This document shows, in pieces, positions 1-6,284 of a stretch of 21,221 nt of DNA. Both the position numbers and the translations under genes were made by a program. Location: assembly GCA_964639525.1 (NCBI GenBank), contig CAZXDS010000036.1, forward strand, positions 1 to 21,221. The letters run 5' to 3'. Origin of the DNA: CAZXDS01 sp964639525. Its GTDB lineage: Bacteria > Bacteroidota > Ignavibacteria > Ignavibacteriales > Melioribacteraceae. Each line of letters begins with the position of its first letter. The stretch's first letter is position 1. The notes beneath the pieces were generated by a model. It worked only from the letters and a program-made list of their open reading frames with translations. It did no database searches and was not told the DNA's origin.

Positions 1-1635
1 CCGCTTGTAAGCGAGCAATCCTTTCCCATCATCGATTACTTTAAATTCGATATTTCCAAGCATCAATTCATTGTGGCTTTTTCGTATTGAAATTACTTTT
101 TGATACCAATTAAAAAGGGAGGAATCAAACTCAACAGTATCTGCCGGTCTTGTTTTTCCAAATGGATGAGTAGTTTCATTATCATATTTATACTCAGGCC
201 AAACCATTGGTTTCCGGTCATCAGGATCGTCTCCACCCCACATTCCAACTTCATCACCGTAATAGACTTGCGGTGCGCCGGGCAATGTCATTTGAATTCC
301 GACCATTAGTTTTTGTTTTGCTCTTTCTCCGGCATTTGGTTTTCGTACTTGCCAATTTTTATTTTGGGAAGGATTTGCGTAGTGATCGTACAAATGATCG
401 GGATTTACAATTAGTGAAGCTAACCGCTCGGAGTCATGGCTGCCGAGTAGATTCATCAAGACATACAGATTCTCTTTGTTATAATCACGGTACTGTGTTT
501 TAAGCGAATCAACAAATCCTTGTACTCCGCAATTTAATTTTTTATCTGCAACAAATCGTTTTACGGCACGTGTAAATCTGTAATTCATTACCGCGTCAAA
601 CTGGTCGCCCTGCAGCCAGGGGGCAGCATTGAACATAATATTTTTCTGCCAATCCTGCCACCAAATTTCGCCTACGATGTAAGCGTTCGGATTAATTCCT
701 TTAACCCATTTCCTAAAATCCTTCCAGAAATTATGATTGACCATTTCCGCTACATCAAGCCTCCAACCGTCAATTCCGTCCGATGGATTTCCATCACCGT
801 TCGGGTCCATCCATCTTTTAACGATGTTATGAATATGTTCTCTTGGTCCTTGAACAATTCCGTTTTCGTCTTCTTTAAATTCCGGCAAACTTTTAATACC
901 GAGCCAGCCTGCATAATCAAATTCGTTTTGTTTTGTTTTCGGATTATCGAAGGAAGTAATAGTAAACCAATTCGCGTATTTAGATTTTTGCTGATTTTTC
1001 ACAATATCCTTAAACGCCCAAAATCTTGTGCCTACGTGATTAAAAACTCCGTCAATAATAACACGAATATTACGGTTGTGCGCTTCTTTTAACAAAGAAA
1101 GGAATAGAGAATCAGCTGTTGTCCATTTCCACGTAAAAGGATCTACCGGATTTTCATCTGCCCAAATTTGTTCATCTTTTGTCGGATTTGGTCCAAAATT
1201 ATTATCAACATGTCTGTACATTGCAGCATCATATTTATGCAGCGAAGGAGATTCAAAAATAGGATTGAGATAAATAGCATTTATTCCCAGAGATTTTAGG
1301 TAGTCAAGTTTGTCAATTACACCTTGCAAATCCCCGCCGTAACGCCTAGTTCCGGCATTCCAATAGAAGTCATGTCCATCGGCTTTTTCCCAAGGCTGCA
1401 GTTTATACCAGTCAGAAGTCCACGGCATAATTTCCCATCCGGACGGAATAAAGTTGGGCCAGGAATTTACTAAATCATCAGATTGCGGATCATTGTTTTT
1501 GTCTCCATTATTGAATCTTTCAGGAAAAATTTGATACCAAACAGCTCTTTTTGCCCAATTAGGAACTCGGTTTTGTGCAAAATTAGTATGTGCCAATACG
1601 AAGAAAAGAGTCAGGATAAATAATTTTCTGAACAT
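1..1635 (-). CDS. Secreted GH13 alpha-amylase family glycosidase (3' end cut off by window)
   Basis: Residues 1-545 were read directly from the minus strand; the C-terminus lies beyond position 1. The N-terminus is a signal peptide (MFRKLFILTLFFVLAHTNFA) followed by QNRVPNWAKRAVWYQIFPER, the usual start of a GH13 barrel. All four GH13 conserved regions are present: DGVFNHVG at about 195-202, GWRLDVAE at 290-297 with nucleophile D294, GEIWW at 322-326 with acid/base E323, and LLGSHDSER at 396-404 with the transition-state His-Asp pair. This supports hydrolysis of alpha-1,4-glucans outside the cytoplasm, in the neopullulanase/cyclomaltodextrinase/alpha-amylase range; exact substrate cannot be read. 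The start at 1635 is chosen because it gives the signal peptide; an ATG 14 nt upstream is out of frame. No Shine-Dalgarno site is visible. It reads away from the tRNA repeats and has no visible operon partner. Confidence 0.93.
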   Translation of the reverse strand, partial: MFRKLFILTLFFVLAHTNFAQNRVPNWAKRAVWYQIFPERFNNGDKNNDPQSDDLVNSWPNFIPSGWEIMPWTSDWYKLQPWEKADGHDFYWNAGTRRYGGDLQGVIDKLDYLKSLGINAIYLNPIFESPSLHKYDAAMYRHVDNNFGPNPTKDEQIWADENPVDPFTWKWTTADSLFLSLLKEAHNRNIRVIIDGVFNHVGTRFWAFKDIVKNQQKSKYANWFTITSFDNPKTKQNEFDYAGWLGIKSLPEFKEDENGIVQGPREHIHNIVKRWMDPNGDGNPSDGIDGWRLDVAEMVNHNFWKDFRKWVKGINPNAYIVGEIWWQDWQKNIMFNAAPWLQGDQFDAVMNYRFTRAVKRFVADKKLNCGVQGFVDSLKTQYRDYNKENLYVLMNLLGSHDSERLASLIVNPDHLYDHYANPSQNKNWQVRKPNAGERAKQKLMVGIQMTLPGAPQVYYGDEVGMWGGDDPDDRKPMVWPEYKYDNETTHPFGKTRPADTVEFDSSLFNWYQKVISIRKSHNELMLGNIEFKVIDDGKGLLAYKR

Positions 1636-1756
1636 TTTTTGGAATCCATTTTATTAAAAAATATATAGTCTAATTTAAATATTATTTTTGAGATGTATAT
1701 AAAAATTATTTATGTTTACACTTCTATTTTTTTGTAGAAAAGTTCCTGGAAATACT

Positions 1757-1879
1757 GGAGGGGTGGCAGAGCGGTTGAATGCACTGGTCTTGCTCACAGA
1801 GTCCTTTGGATTCGCAGAATCCTTTGGAAAAACCAGCGTGTCTTCACGGGCATCGGGATTTCTTAGAGAGGCTTTCGGG
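1757..1879 (+). pseudogene. Interrupted tRNA-Ser(UGA), copy 1
   Basis: The 5' half matches the intact gene at 2494 nearly base for base (GCGG instead of GTGG in the D-arm) up to CTGGTCTTG. A 36-nt insert (1793-1828) then lies between anticodon bases 35 and 36. The native AAAACCAG and the variable arm follow. The T-arm 5' strand is altered to CGGGATTTC and runs into an 18-nt insert (1862-1879). The T-arm 3' strand and the acceptor 3' strand are missing, so a normal tRNA cannot fold. Labelled pseudogene; transcription is unknown. Confidence 0.88.
1793..1828 (+). repeat. 36-nt palindromic insert in the anticodon loop (copy 1)
   Basis: This is two periods of an 18-nt unit, GAGTCCTTTGGATTCGCA, beginning part-way through a unit with CTCACA and ending with GAATCCTTTGGA. 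Successive half-units are self-complementary: GAGTCC-TTT-GGATTC forms one hairpin (one G-T pair) and GGATTC-GCA-GAATCC another, perfect one. The same insert occurs at 2042-2077, 2291-2326 and 2857-2892. The junction is unambiguous, since the insert begins with C and ends with A while the flanks are G and A. Confidence 0.9.
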
Positions 1880-2005
1880 TTATTTAGTTTGAGCAATATT
1901 TGCGTGTCAAACTTCAATAATTCTCAAAATATTAATTTTAGAAGTAAAGTAAAAAATATTAGAGTTTGTACATATTTTATAAAAAGAAAAGTTCCTAGAA
2001 ATACT

Positions 2006-2128
2006 GGAGGGGTGGCAGAGTGGTTGAATGCACTGGTCTTGCTCACAGAGTCCTTTGGATTCGCAGAATCCTTTGGAAAAACCAGCGTGTCTTCACGGGC
2101 AACGGGGGTTCTCAGAGAGGCTTTTGGG
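2006..2128 (+). pseudogene. Interrupted tRNA-Ser(UGA), copy 2
   Basis: Same structure as copy 1: 36-nt insert at 2042-2077 in the anticodon loop and 18-nt insert at 2111-2128 in the T-loop. The D-arm (GTGG) equals the intact gene, and the T-stem 5' strand GGGGGTT is native, so this copy is the least altered outside the inserts. The native T-arm 3' strand and acceptor 3' strand are absent. Confidence 0.88.
2042..2077 (+). repeat. 36-nt palindromic insert in the anticodon loop (copy 2)
   Basis: Identical in sequence and junction to the insert at 1793-1828: two periods of the 18-nt unit GAGTCCTTTGGATTCGCA, placed after CTGGTCTTG and before AAAACCAG. Confidence 0.9.
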
Positions 2129-2254
2129 TTATTTAGTTTGAACAATATCTGCTTGTCAAACTTCAATAATTCTCAAAATATTAATTTTGGAAATAAAGTA
2201 AAGAATATTAGAGTTTGTACATATTTTATAAAAAGAAAAGTTCCTAGAAACATT

Positions 2255-2377
2255 GGAGGGGTGGCAGAGTGGTTGAATGCACTGGTCTTGCTCACAGAGT
2301 CCTTTGGATTCGCAGAATCCTTTGGAAAAACCAGCGTGTCTTCACGGGCATCGGGATTTCTTAGAGAGGCTTTCGGG
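2255..2377 (+). pseudogene. Interrupted tRNA-Ser(UGA), copy 3
   Basis: Same structure as copies 1 and 2. The anticodon-loop insert is at 2291-2326 and the T-loop insert at 2360-2377. The D-arm equals that of copy 2, while the T-arm (CGGGATTTC) equals that of copy 1, so the copies look mosaic, as expected from unequal exchange or gene conversion within the array. Confidence 0.88.
2291..2326 (+). repeat. 36-nt palindromic insert in the anticodon loop (copy 3)
   Basis: Same 36-nt sequence and same insertion point, between anticodon bases 35 and 36, as at 1793-1828 and 2042-2077. Confidence 0.9.
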
Positions 2378-2493
2378 TTATTTAGTTTGAGCAATATTTG
2401 CGTGTCAAACTTTAATAATTCTTATTATATTAATTTTAGAAATAAAGCAAAAAATATTTGGGCTTGTACATATTTTAAGTTCTTAGAAATACT

Positions 2494-2580
2494 GGAGGGG
2501 TGGCAGAGTGGTTGAATGCACTGGTCTTGAAAACCAGCGTGTCTTTACGGGCACCGGGGGTTCGAATCCCCCCCCCTCCG
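2494..2580 (+). tRNA. tRNA-Ser(UGA), intact
   Basis: The sequence folds as a complete class II tRNA of 87 nt. The acceptor stem is GGAGGGG (2494-2500) with CCCCTCC (2573-2579), discriminator G2580. The anticodon stem is CTGGT (2521-2525) with ACCAG (2533-2537) around loop CTTGAAA, giving anticodon TGA at 2528-2530. The long variable arm has the stem GTGTC/GGCAC. The T-arm is GGGGG-TTCGAAT-CCCCC. CCA is not encoded; the next bases are CAAA. This is the only copy of the tRNA in the window able to fold fully. Its upstream region belongs to the 249-bp repeat family. The GIY-YIG start codon follows 4 nt after the discriminator base. Confidence 0.96.
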
Positions 2581-2584
2581 CAAA

Positions 2585-2827
2585 ATGTATTACACATACA
2601 TATTAATCAGTCAAAAAAATGAACGCCATTATTATGGCTCTACTCAAGATATAGAAAGTCGACTTCAAAAACACAATTCCGGAAAAGTCAGATCAACTAA
2701 AGGTTATCGCCCCTGGAAAATACATTATTTTGAAATATACAGCACGAGATCAGAGGCATTTCAAAGAGAAATGTTTTTTAAAACATTAAATGGACGAAAA
2801 TGGTTGAAATCAAAAGGGATTGTTTAA
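2585..2827 (+). CDS. Small GIY-YIG nuclease family protein, directly after tRNA-Ser
   Basis: This is an 80-residue single-domain GIY-YIG protein of the YhbQ/URI type, the usual size for that family. The N-terminal MYYTYIL carries the family's first Tyr-Ile motif and HYYGS at about 15-19 the second. SRLQKHNSGK holds the catalytic Arg region, and SEAFQRE at about 56-62 holds the metal-binding Glu. Family members are structure-related DNA nucleases; the role of these short ones is mostly unknown. The ATG lies 4 nt after the tRNA discriminator base, leaving no room for an SD site (the preceding bases are C-rich tRNA acceptor). If the tRNA 3' end is processed normally, the mRNA would be leaderless. 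The same tRNA-to-ATG junction occurs in the decayed copy downstream, so the pair seems to have been duplicated as a unit. Confidence 0.85.
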   Translation: MYYTYILISQKNERHYYGSTQDIESRLQKHNSGKVRSTKGYRPWKIHYFEIYSTRSEAFQREMFFKTLNGRKWLKSKGIV

Positions 2828-2835
2828 TTCTTTCA

Positions 2836-2957
2836 TTGTCGAATATACTGGTCTTGCTCACAGAGTCCTTTGGATTCGCAGAATCCTTTGGAAAAACCAG
2901 CGTGTCTTCACCGGCACCGGGGTTCTCCGAAGGACTCTGCGAGGACTCCCTCCTCCG
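2836..2957 (+). pseudogene. Decayed tRNA-Ser, copy 5, with two palindromic inserts
   Basis: Starting just after the GIY-YIG stop codon, the sequence resumes tRNA-Ser part-way through the D-arm (GAATATACTGG) and runs through anticodon stem, variable arm, T-arm and acceptor 3' strand (CTCCTCCG). It carries the same 36-nt insert (2857-2892) as copies 1-3. It also carries a T-loop insert (about 2926-2947) of the same repeat family but in reverse orientation (GGACTCTGCGAGGACTC). The acceptor 5' strand is missing, so it cannot be a functional tRNA. Confidence 0.82.
2857..2892 (+). repeat. 36-nt palindromic insert in the anticodon loop (copy 5)
   Basis: Same 36-nt insert and same junction as in copies 1-3, but here in a copy outside the 249-bp array and on the other side of the GIY-YIG gene. 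This places the insertion before, or linked by conversion to, the amplification of the array. Confidence 0.88.
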
Positions 2958-2961
2958 CAAA

Positions 2962-3122
2962 ATGTGTTACACCTACATATTATATTCAGCTCAACTAAAA
3001 ATTACATGTCTTAGAGCATACCTTATTATAAAATCAACCAAACAATGTTAGTTGTTTAAAAAAGAGAAGTGTTTTTTTAGAAGATAATTGGGCGCAAATG
3101 GCTAAAGGCAAAAGAGATTATT
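2962..3122 (+). pseudogene. Decayed GIY-YIG gene (duplicate of the gene at 2585)
   Basis: The first codons (MCYTYILYS) mirror the MYYTYILIS start of the intact gene and follow the same tRNA-CAAA-ATG junction. After about 25 codons the middle of the domain is missing and the frame stops. From about 3060 to 3122 the DNA again matches the 3' end of the intact gene (AAAGAGAAGTGTTTTTTTAG against AAAGAGAAATGTTTTTTAAA, then ...GGCAAAAGAGATTA against ...ATCAAAAGGGATTG). It is therefore an internally deleted and frameshifted copy. Confidence 0.75.
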
Positions 3123-3202
3123 TTTTTTGTTAAAATAACTGGTTTGTCAACAATATTCCCGAAGGAAATACAGTTCTGTACTGATAAATAATTTTAACAG
3201 TA

Positions 3203-3224
3203 ACCCCCATGAAGTATGGGTTTA
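3203..3224. other. Small hairpin in the 3123-3321 intergenic stretch
   Basis: CCCAT (3206-3210) and ATGGG (3216-3220) pair around GAAGT and are followed by TTTAATAA. It could be a weak terminator for the tRNA/GIY-YIG unit, but the stem is only 5 bp and the T-run is short. The rest of 3123-3321 is AT-rich with no gene recognised. Confidence 0.3.
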
Positions 3225-3321
3225 ATAAATGCAATATTGTTATATTATAAGCAAATTATGCAGATAATTATTAATGGGGGGAAATTATTTTGTACAATAG
3301 TAAATTATTTGGCTATTAAAA

Positions 3322-5208
3322 ATGAAAACAATTCTATTTTATTTTTTAGTTTCGGTTAAACTTATAACCGGACAAGTATTATTAGATTCGGTTGCTGTAA
3401 ATACATCATTTTATGGAGTATTTAATAAGACATTTATTGAAATGTATATTTTGAATACTTCCGCAAATGATAGTTTGGAATTTACTCTCAATTTTAGTCT
3501 TAATAAAAGTTCTATTGTTGAAAATCTTTGGTTAGAGATTGATGGCAATCTGAAAAAAGATACAACGGTAAGCAGAAATGCAGGCACGGAAATATATAGA
3601 CGAATAGTTGGAAAGCGGATTGACCCGGCGTATCTTATTAAGGGGTATAATGGTGCTTATCGCCTGAGAGTATTTCCAATAAACAAGCATCAAAAAAAGA
3701 AGATTATTATTGAATATTATTCCATCGTGGGCAGAAAGACAAGGAATGCATGGGATAGAAAGCTACGCATGGCAAGACGATTAAGAAGTAAATCACGGAA
3801 AACAATATCTGCAAATGGTGGTGGATTAAAATGGTTTATTTCTTTTAGAAACAGAACACCAATTAAACAGAGCATTGTTGCTTCTTCAGTTCAACCCCAA
3901 AATACTATTGTTAATCTGTCAAAAATTAAAAAGAGTTTAGATATTACATTAATAAAGAACAAAAATACTGCAAAATTTAATCTATCAAATACTAATATTG
4001 ATAAATATAATATTTCATTTGATTATAGTCATACAAACTCCATTGTTAAATATTTTAGTGATAGTCTCGAATGTTACAGTTCAAATTTAATTTCAAATAC
4101 TAAAATCATATTGGATAAAAAACTTAAAATTATTGACGAACACAAAATTTATTCTCCAAATTATGTAAAAACACTTATTACAGAAAAAGAAAGATATAGA
4201 GATAAAGCACTTTATTTTAAGCGCCATAATTCTGAATGCAATCCGTTTTTAATTGACATGGTAAATTATTTAAATAATAAGAGAAAATATAATATTAAGT
4301 CATTAGATATTGAAAATTTTGAATTTTTATTATTTTATAATGATACATTATCATCTGAAAAATTAGTGTTTACAAAAAAACATTCAAGTGATAGTTTAAA
4401 AAGTAAAAATGTTGTTAAAATAGAATGCCCTTTTCTAAATAAATATTTTGATTATGCTGATATTATTTATCAAAGTATAGCAAACCAAATCCAAAAGGGA
4501 TATTTAACAAATGATGTAGCAAAAATTGTTGTAGAAAATGATAAACAGAGTTCTCACATCTTGGATGACGTTCTGGGCAAAGAAGTCAGCAACGAATTAT
4601 TTTACCCGAATCATAAAGGTGAACCGGTCTTTTTTATTGCTGTTGAAAAAATGCCGGAACTTATTGGTGGACTTAAAAATTTAGAAGCACAACTTATCTA
4701 TCCGAATACAAATATAATTGAAGATCAGCGTGTATTTGTGAAAGTTAAAATTAACAATATTGGTGAAGAAATATGTTCGGATATAATTCAATCCGATAAT
4801 AAATTACTTTCTCAAATTAGCAGCTTTATATTAAGCCAGGCAAAATGGAAACCGGGAAAACAAAGAAGAAATAATGTTACTGTATCGGTATCCATTCCTA
4901 TAGTTTTTTACAAGGATTCCTTATCTTTGTATAAAAAAAGATTCGATAACAAAATATATACTATTGAAAACAGGGTATTTAAAACAGCAATTGATAATAA
5001 CAATTTTGCTTTAATTGAAAATGGATTTAAGTATTTATCTTCAAAAAGAATAAAATTCAAATCAGAAGAATTTTATGATTTGTTATTTGATAATCATAGT
5101 ATTATTAATGTTGTTTATAAAATTTTGTATCTTAGTGATATTGGAGAACTTGGTATTACTGTTTCCGGAAATGATATAACAAGTAACATCTTAATTACAA
5201 ATTATTAG
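3322..5208 (+). CDS. Exported VIT-domain protein with TonB-like C-terminal domain
   Basis: 628 residues. A signal peptide (MKTILFYFLVSVKLITG, cut before Q18) suggests export. Residues about 20-135 look like a VIT domain (vault/inter-alpha-trypsin type): a beta-rich stretch with LWLEIDG, then DPAYL at 101-105 and YRLRVFPI at 113-120 followed by KKKIIIEYYS. The usual von Willebrand A domain after VIT is not recognisable, and no DxSxS metal site is seen. The middle (about 140-420) is lysine/asparagine-rich and unrecognised. Residues about 438-528 resemble a TonB C-terminal domain: FIAVEKMPELIGG, then WKPGKQRRNNVTVSVSIPIVF. About 100 further residues follow. The TonB-like fold suggests contact with an outer-membrane or envelope partner, but here it has no membrane anchor or Pro-rich linker. 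Function unknown. No clear SD before the ATG. It is more AT-rich than the housekeeping genes. Confidence 0.8.
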   Translation: MKTILFYFLVSVKLITGQVLLDSVAVNTSFYGVFNKTFIEMYILNTSANDSLEFTLNFSLNKSSIVENLWLEIDGNLKKDTTVSRNAGTEIYRRIVGKRIDPAYLIKGYNGAYRLRVFPINKHQKKKIIIEYYSIVGRKTRNAWDRKLRMARRLRSKSRKTISANGGGLKWFISFRNRTPIKQSIVASSVQPQNTIVNLSKIKKSLDITLIKNKNTAKFNLSNTNIDKYNISFDYSHTNSIVKYFSDSLECYSSNLISNTKIILDKKLKIIDEHKIYSPNYVKTLITEKERYRDKALYFKRHNSECNPFLIDMVNYLNNKRKYNIKSLDIENFEFLLFYNDTLSSEKLVFTKKHSSDSLKSKNVVKIECPFLNKYFDYADIIYQSIANQIQKGYLTNDVAKIVVENDKQSSHILDDVLGKEVSNELFYPNHKGEPVFFIAVEKMPELIGGLKNLEAQLIYPNTNIIEDQRVFVKVKINNIGEEICSDIIQSDNKLLSQISSFILSQAKWKPGKQRRNNVTVSVSIPIVFYKDSLSLYKKRFDNKIYTIENRVFKTAIDNNNFALIENGFKYLSSKRIKFKSEEFYDLLFDNHSIINVVYKILYLSDIGELGITVSGNDITSNILITNY

Positions 5209-5349
5209 CTTATTTATAGTGTTGCTAATTTTCTGAATTTCCCTTATATGGTTTGAAAAACTATCATCTTTTGTTTTCGCTTAAAGTAAATAAAAACTGA
5301 TAGTGAAAAATAGTGATGCTCTTACTTTAAATAATTACGGGAGCTATTT

Positions 5350-5775
5350 TTGAAAGAAAAAGCACTACTTGATTTTTGTCGAGTCAAAAATATTTTTGAT
5401 AAAGGATTTGGTTTTTTAACCAGTTTGTATTTTGAAGAACCCGTGTTTTTTCATTTCAACAATGTAAAAGACAAAGCAATAAAAGAGAAACTGGAAAAAT
5501 TAAATCGCAGAGATGTTTATTTCTTTTTTACATCTGTGCCGCATAACAATAAAAGAAAAGCCGATAAGTTATGGTACAATGTTAATGATATTCCGCAAGA
5601 ACTATTTCCTGAATTTATTGAAAAAATAATTGAAGAATTAAACGGTGGAAAAACTAATGTTTTTGAAATTGCTTACGCAATAAAGCAACTGAATGAAAAT
5701 GATTTTATAAGTAAAGAAAAATTACAAGAAATATTGAATTTGTCGTCCGTTTTAAAAGATGTTTTAAAAAAGTGA
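5350..5775 (+). CDS. Cold-shock-domain-like protein with TTG start
   Basis: 141 residues. Residues about 11-75 match the cold-shock/S1-like OB fold pattern: RVKNIFDKGFGFLTS, then PVFFHFNNV, then a longer loop and DVYFFFTSVPHNNKRKADKLW. The KGFGF and VFFHF stretches correspond to the two RNA-binding RNP motifs of cold-shock proteins. The C-terminal part is helical and charged, with no domain recognised. The only possible start is TTG at 5350, because a stop lies in frame at 5332 and there is no ATG at the N-terminus. The start is supported by GGGAG at 5339-5343, 6 nt upstream. A role in single-stranded nucleic-acid binding is inferred from the fold only. Confidence 0.72.
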   Translation: MKEKALLDFCRVKNIFDKGFGFLTSLYFEEPVFFHFNNVKDKAIKEKLEKLNRRDVYFFFTSVPHNNKRKADKLWYNVNDIPQELFPEFIEKIIEELNGGKTNVFEIAYAIKQLNENDFISKEKLQEILNLSSVLKDVLKK

Positions 5776-5894
5776 AGTAAAAAATTTAAGTATGTGGTTG
5801 CTCTTTTAATTTTTAGGAAAACTTATATTAATTTTATAATTTATTGTTACGATTACTAATCAAATAGTTGCTTGTTAAAAATATTGGAGATTTT

Positions 5895-6155
5895 ATGGCT
5901 GCACCAAAAAAGGTTAAACTTCCATTAAGCGAGGAAGAAAAAGAATGTTTGAAAAATATATTTTATGCTTACCGCGATAAAAACGAAGAAGATACAGATG
6001 ATTTGGAAAAATTATTTTCTAAAGAAACAATCTCATATGTCGCCGAAGAACTCCACGAAATACTTGTTGATGCAATTAAGAATACCGAACTTGAAGACAG
6101 CTGCAGACGCTTAATGACATTTTTAAAAATTAGAGTTGAAATTAAGAGCAACTAA
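5895..6155 (+). CDS. Small helical protein of unknown function
   Basis: 86 residues starting MAAPKKVKLPLSEEEKECLK. It is highly charged and predicted mainly helical, with no membrane segment or signal peptide. I recognise no family. The ATG at 5895 is preferred over a TTG at 5868 because GGAG (5886-5889) sits 5 nt before it. It lies about 120 nt after the cold-shock-like gene on the same strand and is followed by a long hairpin. Confidence 0.65.
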   Translation: MAAPKKVKLPLSEEEKECLKNIFYAYRDKNEEDTDDLEKLFSKETISYVAEELHEILVDAIKNTELEDSCRRLMTFLKIRVEIKSN

Positions 6156-6190
6156 ATAAAATTGTTGACTTAATATTGGTATAGTATTTT

Positions 6191-6251
6191 AAATATTTGC
6201 TTCACTGTATTTGATAATAAAACAAAGATTGCAGCGGAGCAAATATTTTTT
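6191..6251 (+). terminator. Long-stem hairpin after the small helical gene
   Basis: AAATATTTGCTTC (6191-6203) pairs with GGAGCAAATATTT (6236-6248) over 13 bp with one G-T pair, followed by a short T-run. The loop is about 32 nt, long for an intrinsic terminator. It lies between two convergent genes, so it plausibly ends plus-strand transcription before the dehydratase gene. Confidence 0.5.
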
Positions 6252-6284
6252 AAAGTACAACTTAGCAGCAGCTCTACTTGTAAA

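Larger units (their letters stand above)
1736..2493 (+). repeat. Three tandem 249-bp units, each with an interrupted tRNA-Ser
   Basis: The acceptor start GGAGGGG recurs at 1757, 2006 and 2255, exactly 249 bp apart, and again at 2494 (239 bp on) in the intact tRNA. Each unit holds a short leader (GTTCCTAGAAATACTGG or close), the tRNA-Ser body with inserts in the anticodon and T loops, then an AT-rich tail with the dyad GTTTGA...TCAAAC (1887-1912 in unit 1). Units differ at only a few positions. The spacer before the intact tRNA is 10 bp shorter because AAAAAGAAAAG-type sequence is missing. Because 249 and the 36-nt insert are multiples of three, a long open frame runs through the array, but it merely translates the repeats. 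Confidence 0.95.

Noticed and set aside
100..1273. Four plus-strand open frames opposite the glycosidase gene
   Set aside because: The minus strand encodes a continuous GH13 protein with all conserved motifs; the plus-strand frames show no recognisable protein.
1793..2326. Group I intron or archaeal-type tRNA intron in the anticodon loop
   Set aside because: 36 nt is too short for a group I intron, no catalytic core is present, the position is 35/36 rather than 37/38, and the T-arm and acceptor 3' strands are also lost.
1736..2493. CRISPR array
   Set aside because: The period of 249 bp and near-identical whole units, with no unique spacers, do not fit; the repeat is a tRNA-containing unit and no cas genes are present.
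1712..2515. A 267-codon open frame across the tRNA-Ser repeats, with three similar minus-strand frames
   Set aside because: It only translates the tRNA bodies and inserts; it stays open because 249 and 36 are multiples of three. It ends inside the intact tRNA.
2800..3051. Open frames of 83 and 64 codons after the GIY-YIG gene
   Set aside because: They run through the decayed tRNA copy, its inserts and the broken GIY-YIG duplicate.
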